Shown here: one piece after another, positions 1-9,506 of the stretch
How the letters are laid out: the number at the start of each line of letters is the position of its first letter
How positions within the stretch are numbered: the first letter of the stretch is position 1
Assembly: GCA_041392805.1 (NCBI GenBank)
Contig: JAWKLJ010000002.1
Location: 3,549,001-3,613,000, forward strand
Origin: Saprospiraceae bacterium
Lineage (GTDB): Bacteria; Bacteroidota; Bacteroidia; Chitinophagales; Saprospiraceae
Length of the DNA: 64,000 nucleotides
Direction of reading: 5' to 3'
Program-made: the position numbers and the translations under genes
The notes under the pieces: generated by a model
Told to the model about the DNA's origin: nothing
Seen by the model: the letters and a program-made list of their open reading frames with translations, nothing else
The model's database searches: none

Positions 1-1022
1 CCGAAGACGGTCAGTCCCCATGCGCCGTGTTCATTATGCCCAATGGAAATGCCAGGGATCTCTGGTTCTCCGCCGCCTATCACATTCCAACCTGGGGCGA
101 CAAGATGGGTGATGTAGCGCAAGGAGGGGGCTGCCTGTGAACGGTGTGGATCGTTGGCCATGATAGGATATCCACTTAAGGTATGGTCTCCATTAACAAT
201 CCAATTATTGCTTCCTATGGTGTTAATATCATTTTTCATGGCCTGCTGATAAGCCTCTTCGTCTACCTGAGCGAGGTGGCGATAATCCTCCCAGGGGGTT
301 TGGACGCTAGCGATCAGGTCTTCGGGCTGAAACCGAAGGGGCCGCCGATAGGCGTTATACAATTCGAGGATATCATCAAACAATCTTTCTTTATTGATTT
401 TAGCATCTATTTCAAGCTGGGGTTGGCCAGGGTGAAACCAAGACAAGTTTTTGGCTTTTTCGGCACCCACCAAGGCAACTAGGCGGCCAATTTCCAATTC
501 ATCGCCAATGTTTCCTAAAAGGCCTTGGTGTCGGGAAATAACGACTTCTGGTGTCCATTTTTGAGGCTTGGTGTTTAATAATTTAAACTCCATCGGCAAT
601 AAGGTCGGGTCTTTTAATACCTGGTCGATATAGGCATTCACCCCATTGGTAAAAGCAGTAATAATGAGGGCTCCTCTTTCGTGGTAGTGGTTCATCTCTT
701 GCTTGAGATCTCCACGAAATTGAAACAATCGCGTCCCAATGTCTCGTTTCAATTCCCTCGGTCCCAATAATTCGGCTACGGTGCCGGTGGCTTGTCTGCG
801 CCACACTTCCAATTGGAACAACCTGTCTCTGGCAGCATTATACCCTTGAGCAAAAAAGAGGTCTTCTTCATTTTGCGCATAGATATGAGGGACGCCCCAT
901 TCGTCTACGATGATCTCGACGGGGGCGTTTAAGCCAGCGATATTGATCTGTTCGGATTGTGTTTGACCAAATGGCAAGAAAAGGAAAAGAAAAAAGAACA
1001 GGTTAAGCTTTCGTTTTGTCAT
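1..1022 (-). CDS. Penicillin acylase family protein (partial, N-terminal part)
   Basis: This gene runs off the left edge; 340 residues are present from the ATG at 1022-1020. A hydrophobic signal peptide (about residues 1-21, rich in Phe and Leu) suggests export to the periplasm. The rest reads as the alpha chain of an Ntn-hydrolase of the penicillin amidase family, with EWGVPHIYA near residue 41. The alpha/beta junction is visible as INTIG-SNNW, so Ser271 (codon at 212-210) would be the nucleophile exposed by self-cleavage. The following NGDHTLSGYPIMANDPH is the usual start of the beta chain. In this family the enzyme hydrolyses amides (beta-lactam side chains, acyl-homoserine lactones or others). 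The substrate here cannot be told. Confidence 0.93.
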   Translation of the reverse strand, partial: MTKRKLNLFFFLFLFLPFGQTQSEQINIAGLNAPVEIIVDEWGVPHIYAQNEEDLFFAQGYNAARDRLFQLEVWRRQATGTVAELLGPRELKRDIGTRLFQFRGDLKQEMNHYHERGALIITAFTNGVNAYIDQVLKDPTLLPMEFKLLNTKPQKWTPEVVISRHQGLLGNIGDELEIGRLVALVGAEKAKNLSWFHPGQPQLEIDAKINKERLFDDILELYNAYRRPLRFQPEDLIASVQTPWEDYRHLAQVDEEAYQQAMKNDINTIGSNNWIVNGDHTLSGYPIMANDPHRSQAAPSLRYITHLVAPGWNVIGGGEPEIPGISIGHNEHGAWGLTVF

Positions 1023-1217
1023 CTTGAATAATTTGAGTTGGCAATAAATTTAACATTCTTCTGTAATGGTTTATAAGAAACAGTAATAAAAGCTTTCTTC
1101 TTTTGTCACGATTGGCCTAAGTCATGCCTTATAATGAGGGTACCCACATTAAATTTTGGCCATCTAGTCATTTTTGATTTTGGAGGTCATTTTTTTTCAA
1201 TTAAAACTAGTATAATA

Positions 1218-1799
1218 ATGAAATTCAGAAATCTTTCTTTAACCATTTTAATGGTTTTCGTTAGCCTATTTTTTGTAGGATGTGGAATGGTCGAAAAAGG
1301 AGAACAACTGCCTGCCAAGGAGGATGGGATCATGATAGATGCTCCGCTATTTGGCCTTTCAGAGGACTACACTAAAATTAAAATGGGCACTTTTAAGCAT
1401 GGAATGCCTGTAACCACGCTAGGTATGGAGGGCTACAAAAGTATGTTCAAAACCATTTCTAAAACAATCAGCGATTCGGAAGGAGAATTGGTCAACTACT
1501 ACATTGAAGAAAAAGAGGGACCTACAGGTAATCACTTCTTCCTTATACTAAAAGGAGAACTTAAAGATGGAACGTTTTTGACGACGGGTCTTCACTTGGT
1601 ATCAAATACACCCGAAGAGACAGAGGAGGAAGCTGCCTACGCTTTCGTCGTTGATGCAAAGCCAGTATTTCATTGGACTTGCAGAGGCAGTATTTGTGGC
1701 ACTTGCCAATATGACCTTAATCCAAATAGTTCTGGCTGCAAATGCTCTTTCGGCATTAATGATTGTGTGAAATATTGGCCAGGGCATGATACAAATTAG
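1218..1799 (+). CDS. Small lipoprotein with C-terminal cysteine cluster
   Basis: I do not recognise the family. The start at 1218 was preferred to an upstream in-frame ATG at 1134 because it puts a lipoprotein signal at the N-terminus: Lys-Phe-Arg, then a hydrophobic stretch, then FFVGC, with the lipid-bearing Cys near residue 21. The protein has about 193 residues. The middle is soluble and mixed. The last 40 residues hold six cysteines (CRGSICGTC, then CKC, then a last Cys), a pattern that could bind metal or form disulfides in the periplasm. It stands alone, divergent from the penicillin acylase gene. Confidence 0.7.
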   Translation: MKFRNLSLTILMVFVSLFFVGCGMVEKGEQLPAKEDGIMIDAPLFGLSEDYTKIKMGTFKHGMPVTTLGMEGYKSMFKTISKTISDSEGELVNYYIEEKEGPTGNHFFLILKGELKDGTFLTTGLHLVSNTPEETEEEAAYAFVVDAKPVFHWTCRGSICGTCQYDLNPNSSGCKCSFGINDCVKYWPGHDTN

Positions 1800-2238
1800 A
1801 ATTCTTTGAATCTCTGACAATCCTTAGGAAGATATTCAGGTTACCCGAATAAGGTGGGGCAGTAACCCAATACGAAAAACAAAAGGTCACGTCTTACATG
1901 GGTAACCTATTTTCACTTTTGGGTAGGCAGAAATACGTTCGCAACTCATACAAACAACTTCTTCTTTAGTTGGACTTTTGAAAATTTTGAAAATTCTCCG
2001 ATTTCCAAGTTAGAAGTGAGAAAATTGCGCTCCTCAAACTTTTCGACTTTCACTTTCCGCCTTCCGCTTTCAAAACAGCGAATGCCAAAAGCCCCGTAAG
2101 GAAACCTATATTTTAAAGGAAAAAAAGTGCCACATCTCTTGTCTCATGCTAGACGGTAAGTCATTTGGATGATCAAATGCCGAACAAAAATGATATTTTG
2201 TTGGAACTTTCTAACGAATACCAGCTAAATCCTGAAAC
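1800..2238. other. Non-coding stretch with repeat remnants
   Basis: No convincing gene. It contains a palindromic repeat (1972-2096, listed separately) and a short inverted pair, AGGTTACCC near 1838 and GGGTAACCT near 1901. No promoter of the TAnnTTTG type with a good TTG partner was identified. Confidence 0.5.
1972..2096 (-). repeat. Dispersed palindromic repeat, copy 1 (family with 23329-23457)
   Basis: Read on the minus strand, this segment aligns with 23329-23457. Both start with GGGCTTTTG, carry a GGAAAG..GAGG.GCGCAATTTTC core, and end in TCAAAAGTCC. The outer ends are imperfect inverted repeats (GGACTTTTG against CCAAAAGCCCC), so the transcript could fold as a long hairpin. The spelling differs at many positions, so the copies are old or evolve by compensated change. 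Confidence 0.6.
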
Positions 2239-4521
2239 GTGAGAACAGCTCTTTACCTTTGTAACTTCTTATTATCCCTTGTTTTGCCGAACCTTGGCTG
2301 GGCACAGACCAATGAAGGGACAACTTTCTGGTGTGGATTTATGGAGCATCTCGATGTCAACCAGAATACCAAAGTGGCCATGATTACGTCCAAATATTCG
2401 ACCAGCGGTACCGTCAGTATGCCACTTATGGGTTGGAGTCAAACTTTTTCGGTAGCCGCTAATGGAGTAAGTTTAGTTACGTTACCTGTTTATGCTGAGA
2501 CCTTGGGTTCCGAGGCGGTTACTTCAACAGGAATACTGATCGTTTCCAATGATCCAGTATCTGTCTATATTCACCAATATTTTGGGATGCGATCGGAAGC
2601 GACCGTTGTTTTACCGACTAATTCTATTGGAAATGAGTATTTTATGATGACCTATGAAGGCGTTAATCGGAATGGAACCGTTTATCCTGCCGAATTTTTA
2701 GTAGTCGCTACCCAAGATGATACCAATTTGAGCATTACGGTAAGCGACAATACAAAACAGGGAAGGCAGGCTGGCACTTCTTTCAACATTAAGTTAAATA
2801 CGGGGCAGACCTACCAAGTGCAGGCGGCCCTTGGCTCGGGTGATCTCACCGGTTCCTATATCAAAGGAGATAAAGATTTTACGGTATTTGCCGGCAATAA
2901 ATGGACAGAGGTTCCTCACAATTGTGATGCCAGGGATAATTTGTTGGAGCAAATGTATCCCCTATCTACCTGGGGAAAGATATTTGTCACCGTTCCCAAT
3001 GATAAGGTTGCCTATGATGTGTTTAGGGTTCTGGCTTCCGAGGATAACACCAAAGTAGAGGTGCAAGAGAATAATAGCAATAGAAACTACAATTTAAATC
3101 GTGGGCAATTTGTAGAATATCCATCCTCTAAGGCTGCGTTTATTAGTGCCAACAAACCCATCATGGTGGCGCAATTTAATGTAGGTTCTGGTTGTAATGG
3201 GCATACGCTTGGAGATCCCTCTATGGTGATTTTAAACAGTGCAGAACAAACACGGGATACGGTCACCTTGTATAATTCAGGTTTCCAAAATATTTCAGAA
3301 AACTACATTAATATCATTTCCCAAACCAGTGATTTTGACCAAATTATTTTTGATGGAAATTACTTGATGGATCTGGGAATCACGCAAGGAATGGTTGGGC
3401 CTAATAACCAGTTTTCTTATACTCGAATCAGTGTGAGTGATGGGGCTCATACGATTATTTCTCAAGGTTGTGGTGTCATTGCGACAGCCTATGGGTATGG
3501 CAATGTAGAGTCCTATGCCTATAGCGGCGGGGCTAGTTTTAGTGAAATCAATGCCAATCCTATTCCAGAGGGGGGCTGCTTGAATGATACTATATTCTTT
3601 GATACGGGCTTGTCGCCTGCACGCTTTAGCTTTTCCTGGGATTTAGGAGATGGCACCAAAACGAATCTACCCAAGTTTGAGCATTTTTATGATGGATTGG
3701 GGGAATACCCCGTTACACTGATATTAACGGATAATTGTCTGTCAAAAACGGATACCCTAAACAGGGATTTGTTGGTTAGCCTTCGGCAGGCGGTTGATGC
3801 TAGCGATCTGGTGGAGGTTTGTGAGGGCGAGGAGGTACAATTATCGGCGACGGATCTGGACGGGGCCAGGTATGAATGGCAGGGGCCCCTCAACTACTTT
3901 TCGGAAGCGCAATTCCCAAAAATAACCAGGTCAAAACCTCAAATGAGTGGCGATTATGAGGTGATTGGCATTGTTTCGGGTTGTGCTACCTTTCCAGCCT
4001 ATACGCCTGTTATCATTCATCCGGCTCCCCTACCCGATTTGGGCCCGGATACGCTTTTTTGTTCCAGGGATTTTGTCTTTACCTTGGATCCGGGTGACTT
4101 TAACAGTTACCGCTGGCAGGACAATTCGACGGCAGATCGTTATGAGGTGTTGGATGAAGGCACGTATGCAGTGACGGTGACAACGGCCTATGGCTGTGAA
4201 AATGCAGATGAAGTGTTGCTAGTGGAGCAATGCCCGACTAAGTTATTTGTACCTAATATTTTTAGTCCAAATGATGATCATATTAACGATACTTTCGGCC
4301 CTTTTGCCACGGATATCATTCGTTTTCGCATGAAAATATTTGATCGTTGGGGCAATTTGGTCTTTGAATCCTTTGACCTGGAGCAACACTGGAATGGTGA
4401 ATGGCGAAACCAACCAGCGCCAATGGGAGTCTACGTTTGGTTTATTGAAATGGAGGGTTATTTGAGGGATGGTTCTACTTTTTCGCAGGTAAAATCTGGC
4501 TCGGTTACCTTGGTACGTTGA
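2239..4521 (+). CDS. Type IX-secreted IgGFc-binding-domain/PKD protein
   Basis: The 760-residue protein begins with a signal peptide ending near WAQ (residue 23). Residues about 27-430 resemble the IgGFc-binding N-terminal domain: a repetitive beta-rich region with the VSVYIHQY and VVLPTNSIGNEYFM signatures. A PKD domain follows (about 455-510, with FSWDLGDG), then Ig-like segments. The last 90 residues are a gliding-motility-associated C-terminal domain (VPNIFSPNDDHINDTFGP, FDRWGNLVF, WNG), which is the type B signal for type IX secretion. It is therefore probably a cell-surface or released adhesin-like protein; binding to IgG is only the domain name. The start codon is GTG at 2239, chosen because it gives a complete signal peptide. 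Confidence 0.88.
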   Translation: MRTALYLCNFLLSLVLPNLGWAQTNEGTTFWCGFMEHLDVNQNTKVAMITSKYSTSGTVSMPLMGWSQTFSVAANGVSLVTLPVYAETLGSEAVTSTGILIVSNDPVSVYIHQYFGMRSEATVVLPTNSIGNEYFMMTYEGVNRNGTVYPAEFLVVATQDDTNLSITVSDNTKQGRQAGTSFNIKLNTGQTYQVQAALGSGDLTGSYIKGDKDFTVFAGNKWTEVPHNCDARDNLLEQMYPLSTWGKIFVTVPNDKVAYDVFRVLASEDNTKVEVQENNSNRNYNLNRGQFVEYPSSKAAFISANKPIMVAQFNVGSGCNGHTLGDPSMVILNSAEQTRDTVTLYNSGFQNISENYINIISQTSDFDQIIFDGNYLMDLGITQGMVGPNNQFSYTRISVSDGAHTIISQGCGVIATAYGYGNVESYAYSGGASFSEINANPIPEGGCLNDTIFFDTGLSPARFSFSWDLGDGTKTNLPKFEHFYDGLGEYPVTLILTDNCLSKTDTLNRDLLVSLRQAVDASDLVEVCEGEEVQLSATDLDGARYEWQGPLNYFSEAQFPKITRSKPQMSGDYEVIGIVSGCATFPAYTPVIIHPAPLPDLGPDTLFCSRDFVFTLDPGDFNSYRWQDNSTADRYEVLDEGTYAVTVTTAYGCENADEVLLVEQCPTKLFVPNIFSPNDDHINDTFGPFATDIIRFRMKIFDRWGNLVFESFDLEQHWNGEWRNQPAPMGVYVWFIEMEGYLRDGSTFSQVKSGSVTLVR

Positions 4522-4541
4522 TTGGTGCTCCTTTCATTAAC

Positions 4542-4656
4542 GTCAGGTTTGCGTACTTATGTTCTTATAGGTTTGGGTGACAGGATATTACCAGAATACT
4601 TGGAACAACATTTGCTTTTCCACCTTTTCGCGGGAAAAGGTGGAGCCAAAACCGCC
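4542..4656 (+). repeat. Dispersed ~115-base repeat, copy 1 (other copy 25177-25294)
   Basis: Near-identical, by eye about 85-90 percent, to 25177-25294. Both start GTCAGGTTTGCGTACTTATG and end GGTGGAGCCAAAACCGCC. An internal hairpin (CCACCTTTTC, GCG, GGAAAAGGTGG) is conserved in both. In this copy the first twelve bases recur inverted at 4691-4702 with one mismatch, so a fuller element may span 4542-4702. It sits just after the type IX-secreted protein gene. Confidence 0.8.
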
Positions 4657-4751
4657 GCCTGACGCATCTGCTAAGGGCGGACTCCTTCATCGCAAACCTC
4701 ACTTTTCATTATGGATTTGCCTTCAGCGACAACAAGTATACCCGCTTTCTA

Positions 4752-6092
4752 CTAATCATGCCAGTCCAAACGTACCCTGAATCCTAAGACTGCATTAAAA
4801 AACTGCTGCTGTTCTGTAAAATACGTGGATGCCGATGCGGTATTAGAGTAGGCCTTTACTTGTCCTCCTACAAAGGCTTGAATGCCAGGACTTAAGCGCT
4901 GGTAAACTTCCATTTGGGCTTGAATAGACCATAAGTTCGTCTTACGGTATCCTGTTTGGCTTAGGGGTTCATAGGTCCCTATGCTCGTGGCGTTTAGATG
5001 GACTTGCCCTTGCCGCTGCTGGAGGAATGCCCAGGAACCGCCAATGCCTAGGTTCAAGCCAGTCTCTTTATTGATGGCTTGGCTCAGGCCAATTAAAAAG
5101 GGGATTTCGGTCACCTGTTGGCGATTATAGAAGATGCTTGTTACTGTTTCGGTCACCTTTACTTCAATGTCTTCCCTGATTTCGGTGGTCGACCCATCTG
5201 CTCTTTGGATAATTTGGGTGACTTGGTTTTCAAGGGTCTTGGGAAAAGTTCGTTCATAGTGGTCTGTGAATTTTTCAAAACTCAGCTGGTGGCGGAGGCC
5301 ACTTTGGATAAAAAGGTGCTTTGACAATTGCTTTCGGAGGTCCAAGGCGAAGGACCAGGCTTCCAGGGGTTGCTCGGATTGTTCTCGGCGGGCGACCAGG
5401 CCGAGACGCAAGGAATCCTCAGGTGCTGCTTTTAATTGGCGCTTATATTGTCCAAGGGTAAAACTTGCTCCAAGCCACCAGCCATCTTGTTTCTGCTTCT
5501 TTGGTGTCGGAATGCTCAAGGCCAGGGGGGTGAGCTTAGCTTGTAGGGTTTTGCTTTCCTGCTGTGGATAAAGTCTAAGGTATTCAATGGGGAGTAGCAT
5601 TGGTCTTAGCGTGCCTATTGCGGGTTCTTCCATAAAAATGGTCGTCGGCTGTGCTTCCTTTCCTGGCGAAAACGGAACGGGGGCAGGCAAAGAAAGTTGG
5701 CCAAGGTTTGCGGGGGCGGGCGCTTTGGTGACTGGTGGAGTAACACCAGCGATGGCTTTCTTGGAACTTACCTTTTGACTATTACCATCCTGTTTCCCAA
5801 CGACAATAGGTGCTGGTATTGTAGCAGATGAAGCTGGAGTCGTTGGTACCTGAGGGATGGCTAAAAAGGAAAGGGCGACCTGCTTTTGCTGGCTGGCTGG
5901 CGATAGGGCCCAAAAGGTAGCCATTCCCAAAAGTAAAATCGAACTTACGCCTACTAACCACCATAGGAATAGTCGCTTTTTTTCTCTTTTCCTGCGCAAG
6001 GCCAATCTATTCCAACTGCCCTCCATATCCATCGGAGAGGCATAATCGCTTAAGCCCTCATAGAGCTTTTCTTCAAGCCAATCTTTTTTCAT
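4752..6092 (-). CDS. Anti-sigma-like membrane protein fused to outer-membrane beta-barrel-like domain
   Basis: The 446-residue protein is encoded directly behind an ECF sigma factor, its start overlapping the sigma gene end by 20 bases, so translation is likely coupled. Residues 1-35 are charged and cytoplasm-like (MKKDWLEEKLYEGL, WNRLALRRK). Residues about 40-62 form one membrane segment. A Pro/Ala/Thr-rich linker follows to about residue 190. The rest has alternating beta-strand character and ends in FRVRLDW, like porin-type beta-barrels. Position and N-terminus suggest a sigma regulator. How a single chain would combine an inner-membrane anchor with a barrel fold is unclear. It is possible that the C-terminal part is a periplasmic beta-sandwich instead. 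Confidence 0.75.
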   Translation of the reverse strand: MKKDWLEEKLYEGLSDYASPMDMEGSWNRLALRRKREKKRLFLWWLVGVSSILLLGMATFWALSPASQQKQVALSFLAIPQVPTTPASSATIPAPIVVGKQDGNSQKVSSKKAIAGVTPPVTKAPAPANLGQLSLPAPVPFSPGKEAQPTTIFMEEPAIGTLRPMLLPIEYLRLYPQQESKTLQAKLTPLALSIPTPKKQKQDGWWLGASFTLGQYKRQLKAAPEDSLRLGLVARREQSEQPLEAWSFALDLRKQLSKHLFIQSGLRHQLSFEKFTDHYERTFPKTLENQVTQIIQRADGSTTEIREDIEVKVTETVTSIFYNRQQVTEIPFLIGLSQAINKETGLNLGIGGSWAFLQQRQGQVHLNATSIGTYEPLSQTGYRKTNLWSIQAQMEVYQRLSPGIQAFVGGQVKAYSNTASASTYFTEQQQFFNAVLGFRVRLDWHD

Positions 6093-6627
6093 AATTCGTG
6101 GATATTAGGGGTTGAAGAAACTGTTTTAACATCTTTTTTGCTCGACTTAGTTGGGAGCGGGAGGTACTTTCGGTGATCCCCAGGCGGATGGCGATTTCCT
6201 GGTGACTCCAGCCTTCAAAAATGGCTAAATTGAGTACTTCCCTATACCCCACTGGCAATTGGCGCACCGCACTTAGCAACAGTTCCTCCTCGATGAATTC
6301 AAATTGTTCCTCTGGTAATTCTTGGTCCGGCAATTCTTCCCAAAACTCAAGGGCGGGTTCCCGCTTTGTTTTTCTAAATTCTTGCAGGATCCTATTGGTG
6401 CAGAGCCGATACATCCAGCCCTCAAAGGGTCCCTTTTCTGGCTGGTATTGTTTGATGTTTTTAAAAAGAGTCATAAAACATTCTTGTAAATAATCCTGTG
6501 CCAGGCCTTCATCAGCGGTATATCTCCGACAAATGCTCAGAATTTTGGGAGCGAAGCGGAAAAAGAGTTCTTTTTCCGCCTGCTCATTTCGCTTTTTACA
6601 TTTCTCAATTAATGCTGGGATGTTCAT
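6073..6627 (-). CDS. ECF-type RNA polymerase sigma factor
   Basis: The 184-residue protein has sigma-70 region 2 at about residues 25-90 (DYLQECFMTLFKNI and GWMYRLCTNRILQEFRK) and region 4 at about 124-170. The second helix-turn-helix reads SHQEIAIRLGITESTSRSQL. There is no region 1 or 3, as expected for an extracytoplasmic-function factor. It would direct RNA polymerase to a dedicated promoter set in response to an envelope signal relayed by the overlapping downstream membrane protein. The regulated genes cannot be deduced; the adjacent regulatory-domain lipoprotein gene is upstream on the same strand. Confidence 0.95.
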   Translation of the reverse strand: MNIPALIEKCKKRNEQAEKELFFRFAPKILSICRRYTADEGLAQDYLQECFMTLFKNIKQYQPEKGPFEGWMYRLCTNRILQEFRKTKREPALEFWEELPDQELPEEQFEFIEEELLLSAVRQLPVGYREVLNLAIFEGWSHQEIAIRLGITESTSRSQLSRAKKMLKQFLQPLISTNYEKRLA

Positions 6628-6672
6628 TGAATAGGATTACGCACAGATGATGAGATAGTTGCCTTTCTTTAA

Positions 6673-8430
6673 TTACTCGATTAAAGCACTCAATTCTACT
6701 GTACAATTTTCATACTCATTACCGCTTACTTCATCGATAATTCTTACACCATCTAATCTAAAAATCGTAAAATCACCAACTTGGGTTCCTTCCTGAATGG
6801 ATTGAATGGTGTAATTTCCACCAAACCCAAATATTTTTCCTGGGCTGCCTATTCGATCTACATTGAAGGCCATACCCCATAGAGGATTATTAGAATCCTG
6901 GTTCCAGTCTAGAAAATTGAAGGTGTAAACGACTTTGTTCTGGCTTCCGAAATTGTCGATTGCCGTAAGAACATGAACCGTTCCAATAGAATCTTGGGGC
7001 TGGAGCGATGCCACACAATTATCAATGACATAGTCTTCTCCATTAATTGTTATTTTAACATAGGCTGAAAAGGCGATGCCACAAGTCGACACCTTGCCAA
7101 CATTTAAGGTAGGGCTAATGGCATATGTCTGTGGATTCCCTCTTTCCTGCGCGTCCCAATTGAGGCCTTCAATGCTTACACTGGAGGCGCCACATGATCG
7201 AAATGCTGCCAAAAGGGAACCATCGGGTTTAGCTGAAACAATATAGGCGTTTCCATTTATTTTGACGACCGCTATTCCATTTGCCACTGCTTCCTGGTTA
7301 CAATCCACTAAGGTTCCACTCAGACTTACCCAATCTTCCGTCAAATTAATATTGATGGTACCGGTGTTTGTATCTTCATTTAGGGATCCCAGTTCAAGCG
7401 AATAAATGACATCTCCACAATAAGGATCTATCAACTCCAACAGCAAGGGCGTATTTTTGAGGACTTTTCCCAGGAAATAGCCATCTTCAGATAGCCCCGC
7501 GACTGCACTTCTGTCCAACGCAGTGGCGGTGACCCTAACGGTACCTGCCAATTCATACTTATCAGCGGTAAAGCGGCCACTTAATGTTACCAAATCATAG
7601 GGAACATCACAGTTCCAAAAAGAAAAATGCGCTACATTCCCGACATAAGTGCCATTGACAAGCTCCGCTTCTCCCTCTTCTTGCCATAGTCCAGTCCCCT
7701 TGTCAAAATACCAAAGTGGCAGGCTGTTGGGAGCCTGGTTGGCCAGGGTGGCGGGTACGGGCATGGTCAGGGTAGCAGGGGTAGTGATTTGCAAAGCCTG
7801 GCCATTGTCTCCTTCCAATTCGACATTAATCATACCAAAACTCTTCAGGGCTTGCTGCGCTCCATCTGCATTAAGGGCCAGTAGGTTTCCGGGCATGATC
7901 TCAGCTAAATTAGGGAGGGTTGGGTCAATATGAAATGCATAAACATGGATGGTCCCTGTATAAGGATTTCCCGCTTCATCCACAAAGCCCTTGGGCTGGA
8001 AGTCGACTCGGCTACCTTCGGGTAACTGGAGAAGGCCGCCCTGGTCGGCTTGGAAACTAGTGGATAATAAACGTGGTGTTAGTTGCAGCTGGGTTTTCAT
8101 GGTGGTTCCAGCAATCGGCAAAATAGTCTGGAAAGCATCAAAGTAGCCGCTTTTTTGCACTTTTAACACCGCTTCCTCTCCATTTACTAAAGCCTTCAGC
8201 ACAAATATTCCGTTATTATCTGTGGCTATTTGGGTACTTCCCCAGGTCACGGTGGCTTCGATAACCGGTTCGCCCTCTCTGTCTAATACCAGGCCTCGAA
8301 TCGTAGATTCTACAATGGTTTTTGGTGGTGGCGGATCATCAACGCTGGTGGTCGTGATGATACTGTCTTTTTTACAGCTTCCTAACAGGATAACACAAAT
8401 GGCAAAAAGAAAGAAAGTCTTAGTTTTCAT
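6673..8430 (-). CDS. Large lipoprotein with carboxypeptidase-regulatory-like domain
   Basis: A lipoprotein signal is clear: a hydrophobic core followed by LLGSC with Cys19, then KKD. Residues about 42-115 are a carboxypeptidase-regulatory-like beta-sandwich (IRGLVLDREGEPVIEATVTW, then a GYFDAFQT turn). The remaining 450 residues are beta-rich with further Ig-like stretches and no catalytic motif that I recognise. Such proteins are common on Bacteroidota envelopes and their roles are mostly unknown. It lies upstream of the sigma/anti-sigma pair on the same strand with a 45-base gap, so the three could be one transcript. Confidence 0.8.
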   Translation of the reverse strand: MKTKTFFLFAICVILLGSCKKDSIITTTSVDDPPPPKTIVESTIRGLVLDREGEPVIEATVTWGSTQIATDNNGIFVLKALVNGEEAVLKVQKSGYFDAFQTILPIAGTTMKTQLQLTPRLLSTSFQADQGGLLQLPEGSRVDFQPKGFVDEAGNPYTGTIHVYAFHIDPTLPNLAEIMPGNLLALNADGAQQALKSFGMINVELEGDNGQALQITTPATLTMPVPATLANQAPNSLPLWYFDKGTGLWQEEGEAELVNGTYVGNVAHFSFWNCDVPYDLVTLSGRFTADKYELAGTVRVTATALDRSAVAGLSEDGYFLGKVLKNTPLLLELIDPYCGDVIYSLELGSLNEDTNTGTININLTEDWVSLSGTLVDCNQEAVANGIAVVKINGNAYIVSAKPDGSLLAAFRSCGASSVSIEGLNWDAQERGNPQTYAISPTLNVGKVSTCGIAFSAYVKITINGEDYVIDNCVASLQPQDSIGTVHVLTAIDNFGSQNKVVYTFNFLDWNQDSNNPLWGMAFNVDRIGSPGKIFGFGGNYTIQSIQEGTQVGDFTIFRLDGVRIIDEVSGNEYENCTVELSALIE

Positions 8431-8843
8431 AACTCGTTATTACAAAAAAAAAAAAATGGTTTTGACGCGTCCTCATATAGTATTATGCTGGAATGGACGA
8501 AACGCTGCATGAGGAAGTGTTTTTTTTTGTGTTAATGATGTCGATGGAAAACACCGATATCCGCTTGGTGGAAAATCTACCTGTTGGTAGAGAGATATTG
8601 ATTTTCGTTTTTTTAAAATCAAAAGGAATTTTCTAACTGAGTAAAATTTAATTACGTAATTAATTAAACAAAGCTTTCTGTTTGCGGAGAAAGGTGGGTA
8701 AAAAACATACCTATAGGGTAGACGGATACCGAGCTTCATCTGTTTGCGAAGGGATGCGTTCCTAATTTACTGCCATTGGCGTAAAAGGCAAAGGTGAGGA
8801 GTCAGAGGAACACCATTAAGCAGTTTGTTTTGAGATTTCTGCT
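8431..8843. other. Intergenic stretch, no gene seen
   Basis: AT-rich spacer with poly-A/poly-T tracts and a short hairpin (CTACC-TGTT-GGTAG near 8578). It should contain the promoter of the minus-strand lipoprotein gene starting at 8430, but no confident match to the TTG/TAnnTTTG pattern was found. Confidence 0.4.
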
Positions 8844-9506
8844 CTATTTATCATCTCCAACCGCAGAAGAGGCAGGCGCCACTTCAAGGGCTAGCGCCTC
8901 CAATTGTTCCATCGTTTTGATGGGGCCTTGGGTGATGGCCAGGTTGATGAGCCAGGCGGGCAAGTTTCCGCCTGGGTCGGCCAAGGCCTGATAGTCAATT
9001 TCGATACCGCCATTGGGTCGGGGCGAAATTTTCCAATAGGCTTCCAACATTGGTAAGCGAACCATCTTTTTATCTTTGGGGAGGTAATGTGGTACTGCAA
9101 CGGATTTAGAGTTATAGGTCTTGGACACGGGGTCTCTCCATTGGCGGGAATGAATCACCATATCGCGATCACTGAGGGGAAAGGGGAAATCGGACTCCAT
9201 AAAATAGTACATTTCATTATCATTTATTTGGTCCAGTAGTTTTGCGTTTCTCCCCTTATATACCCATTTATTGTATTTGGGGACATCACTTAGCACCTTT
9301 ATGAAGTGTTCAAAATCTACATTCATTTGGGTTCGAATCCGAACTTCCTTGATTTTAGAGTCTTTATTTGAACGGGTATAAACCCGGGTTTTTCCATTTT
9401 CTTTCACCAAGCTCCAAGCTCCATCCTGCGTTGATTGAGCATTAATTGCCATTAGTGAAAAAATAAAAAGGACAAGGAAAGTAATTGTTTTGAGTGAATG
9501 TACCAT
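8844..9506 (-). CDS. START-domain lipid-binding-like exported protein
   Basis: The 220-residue protein starts with a signal peptide (cleavage near NAQS, residue 24). The body matches the START/Bet v1-like helix-grip fold used to bind hydrophobic ligands: WSLVKENGKTRVYTR at the start, VPKYNKWVYKG, a central DFPFPLSDRDMV, and a C-terminal amphipathic helix beginning GGNLPAWLIN. This order is typical of bacterial START proteins similar to eukaryotic StAR-related domains. A periplasmic lipid-binding role is inference; the ligand is unknown. It is monocistronic, 184 bases beyond the tryptophan operon end and on the same strand. Confidence 0.85.
   Translation of the reverse strand: MVHSLKTITFLVLFIFSLMAINAQSTQDGAWSLVKENGKTRVYTRSNKDSKIKEVRIRTQMNVDFEHFIKVLSDVPKYNKWVYKGRNAKLLDQINDNEMYYFMESDFPFPLSDRDMVIHSRQWRDPVSKTYNSKSVAVPHYLPKDKKMVRLPMLEAYWKISPRPNGGIEIDYQALADPGGNLPAWLINLAITQGPIKTMEQLEALALEVAPASSAVGDDK

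Noticed and set aside
4577..4780. Small plus-strand open frame downstream of the IgGFc-binding protein gene
   Set aside because: It lies mostly in a dispersed repeat and resembles no protein.
8473..8739. 88-residue minus-strand open frame
   Set aside because: It has low-complexity, AT-driven composition, no signal or motif, and no neighbours suggesting a gene.
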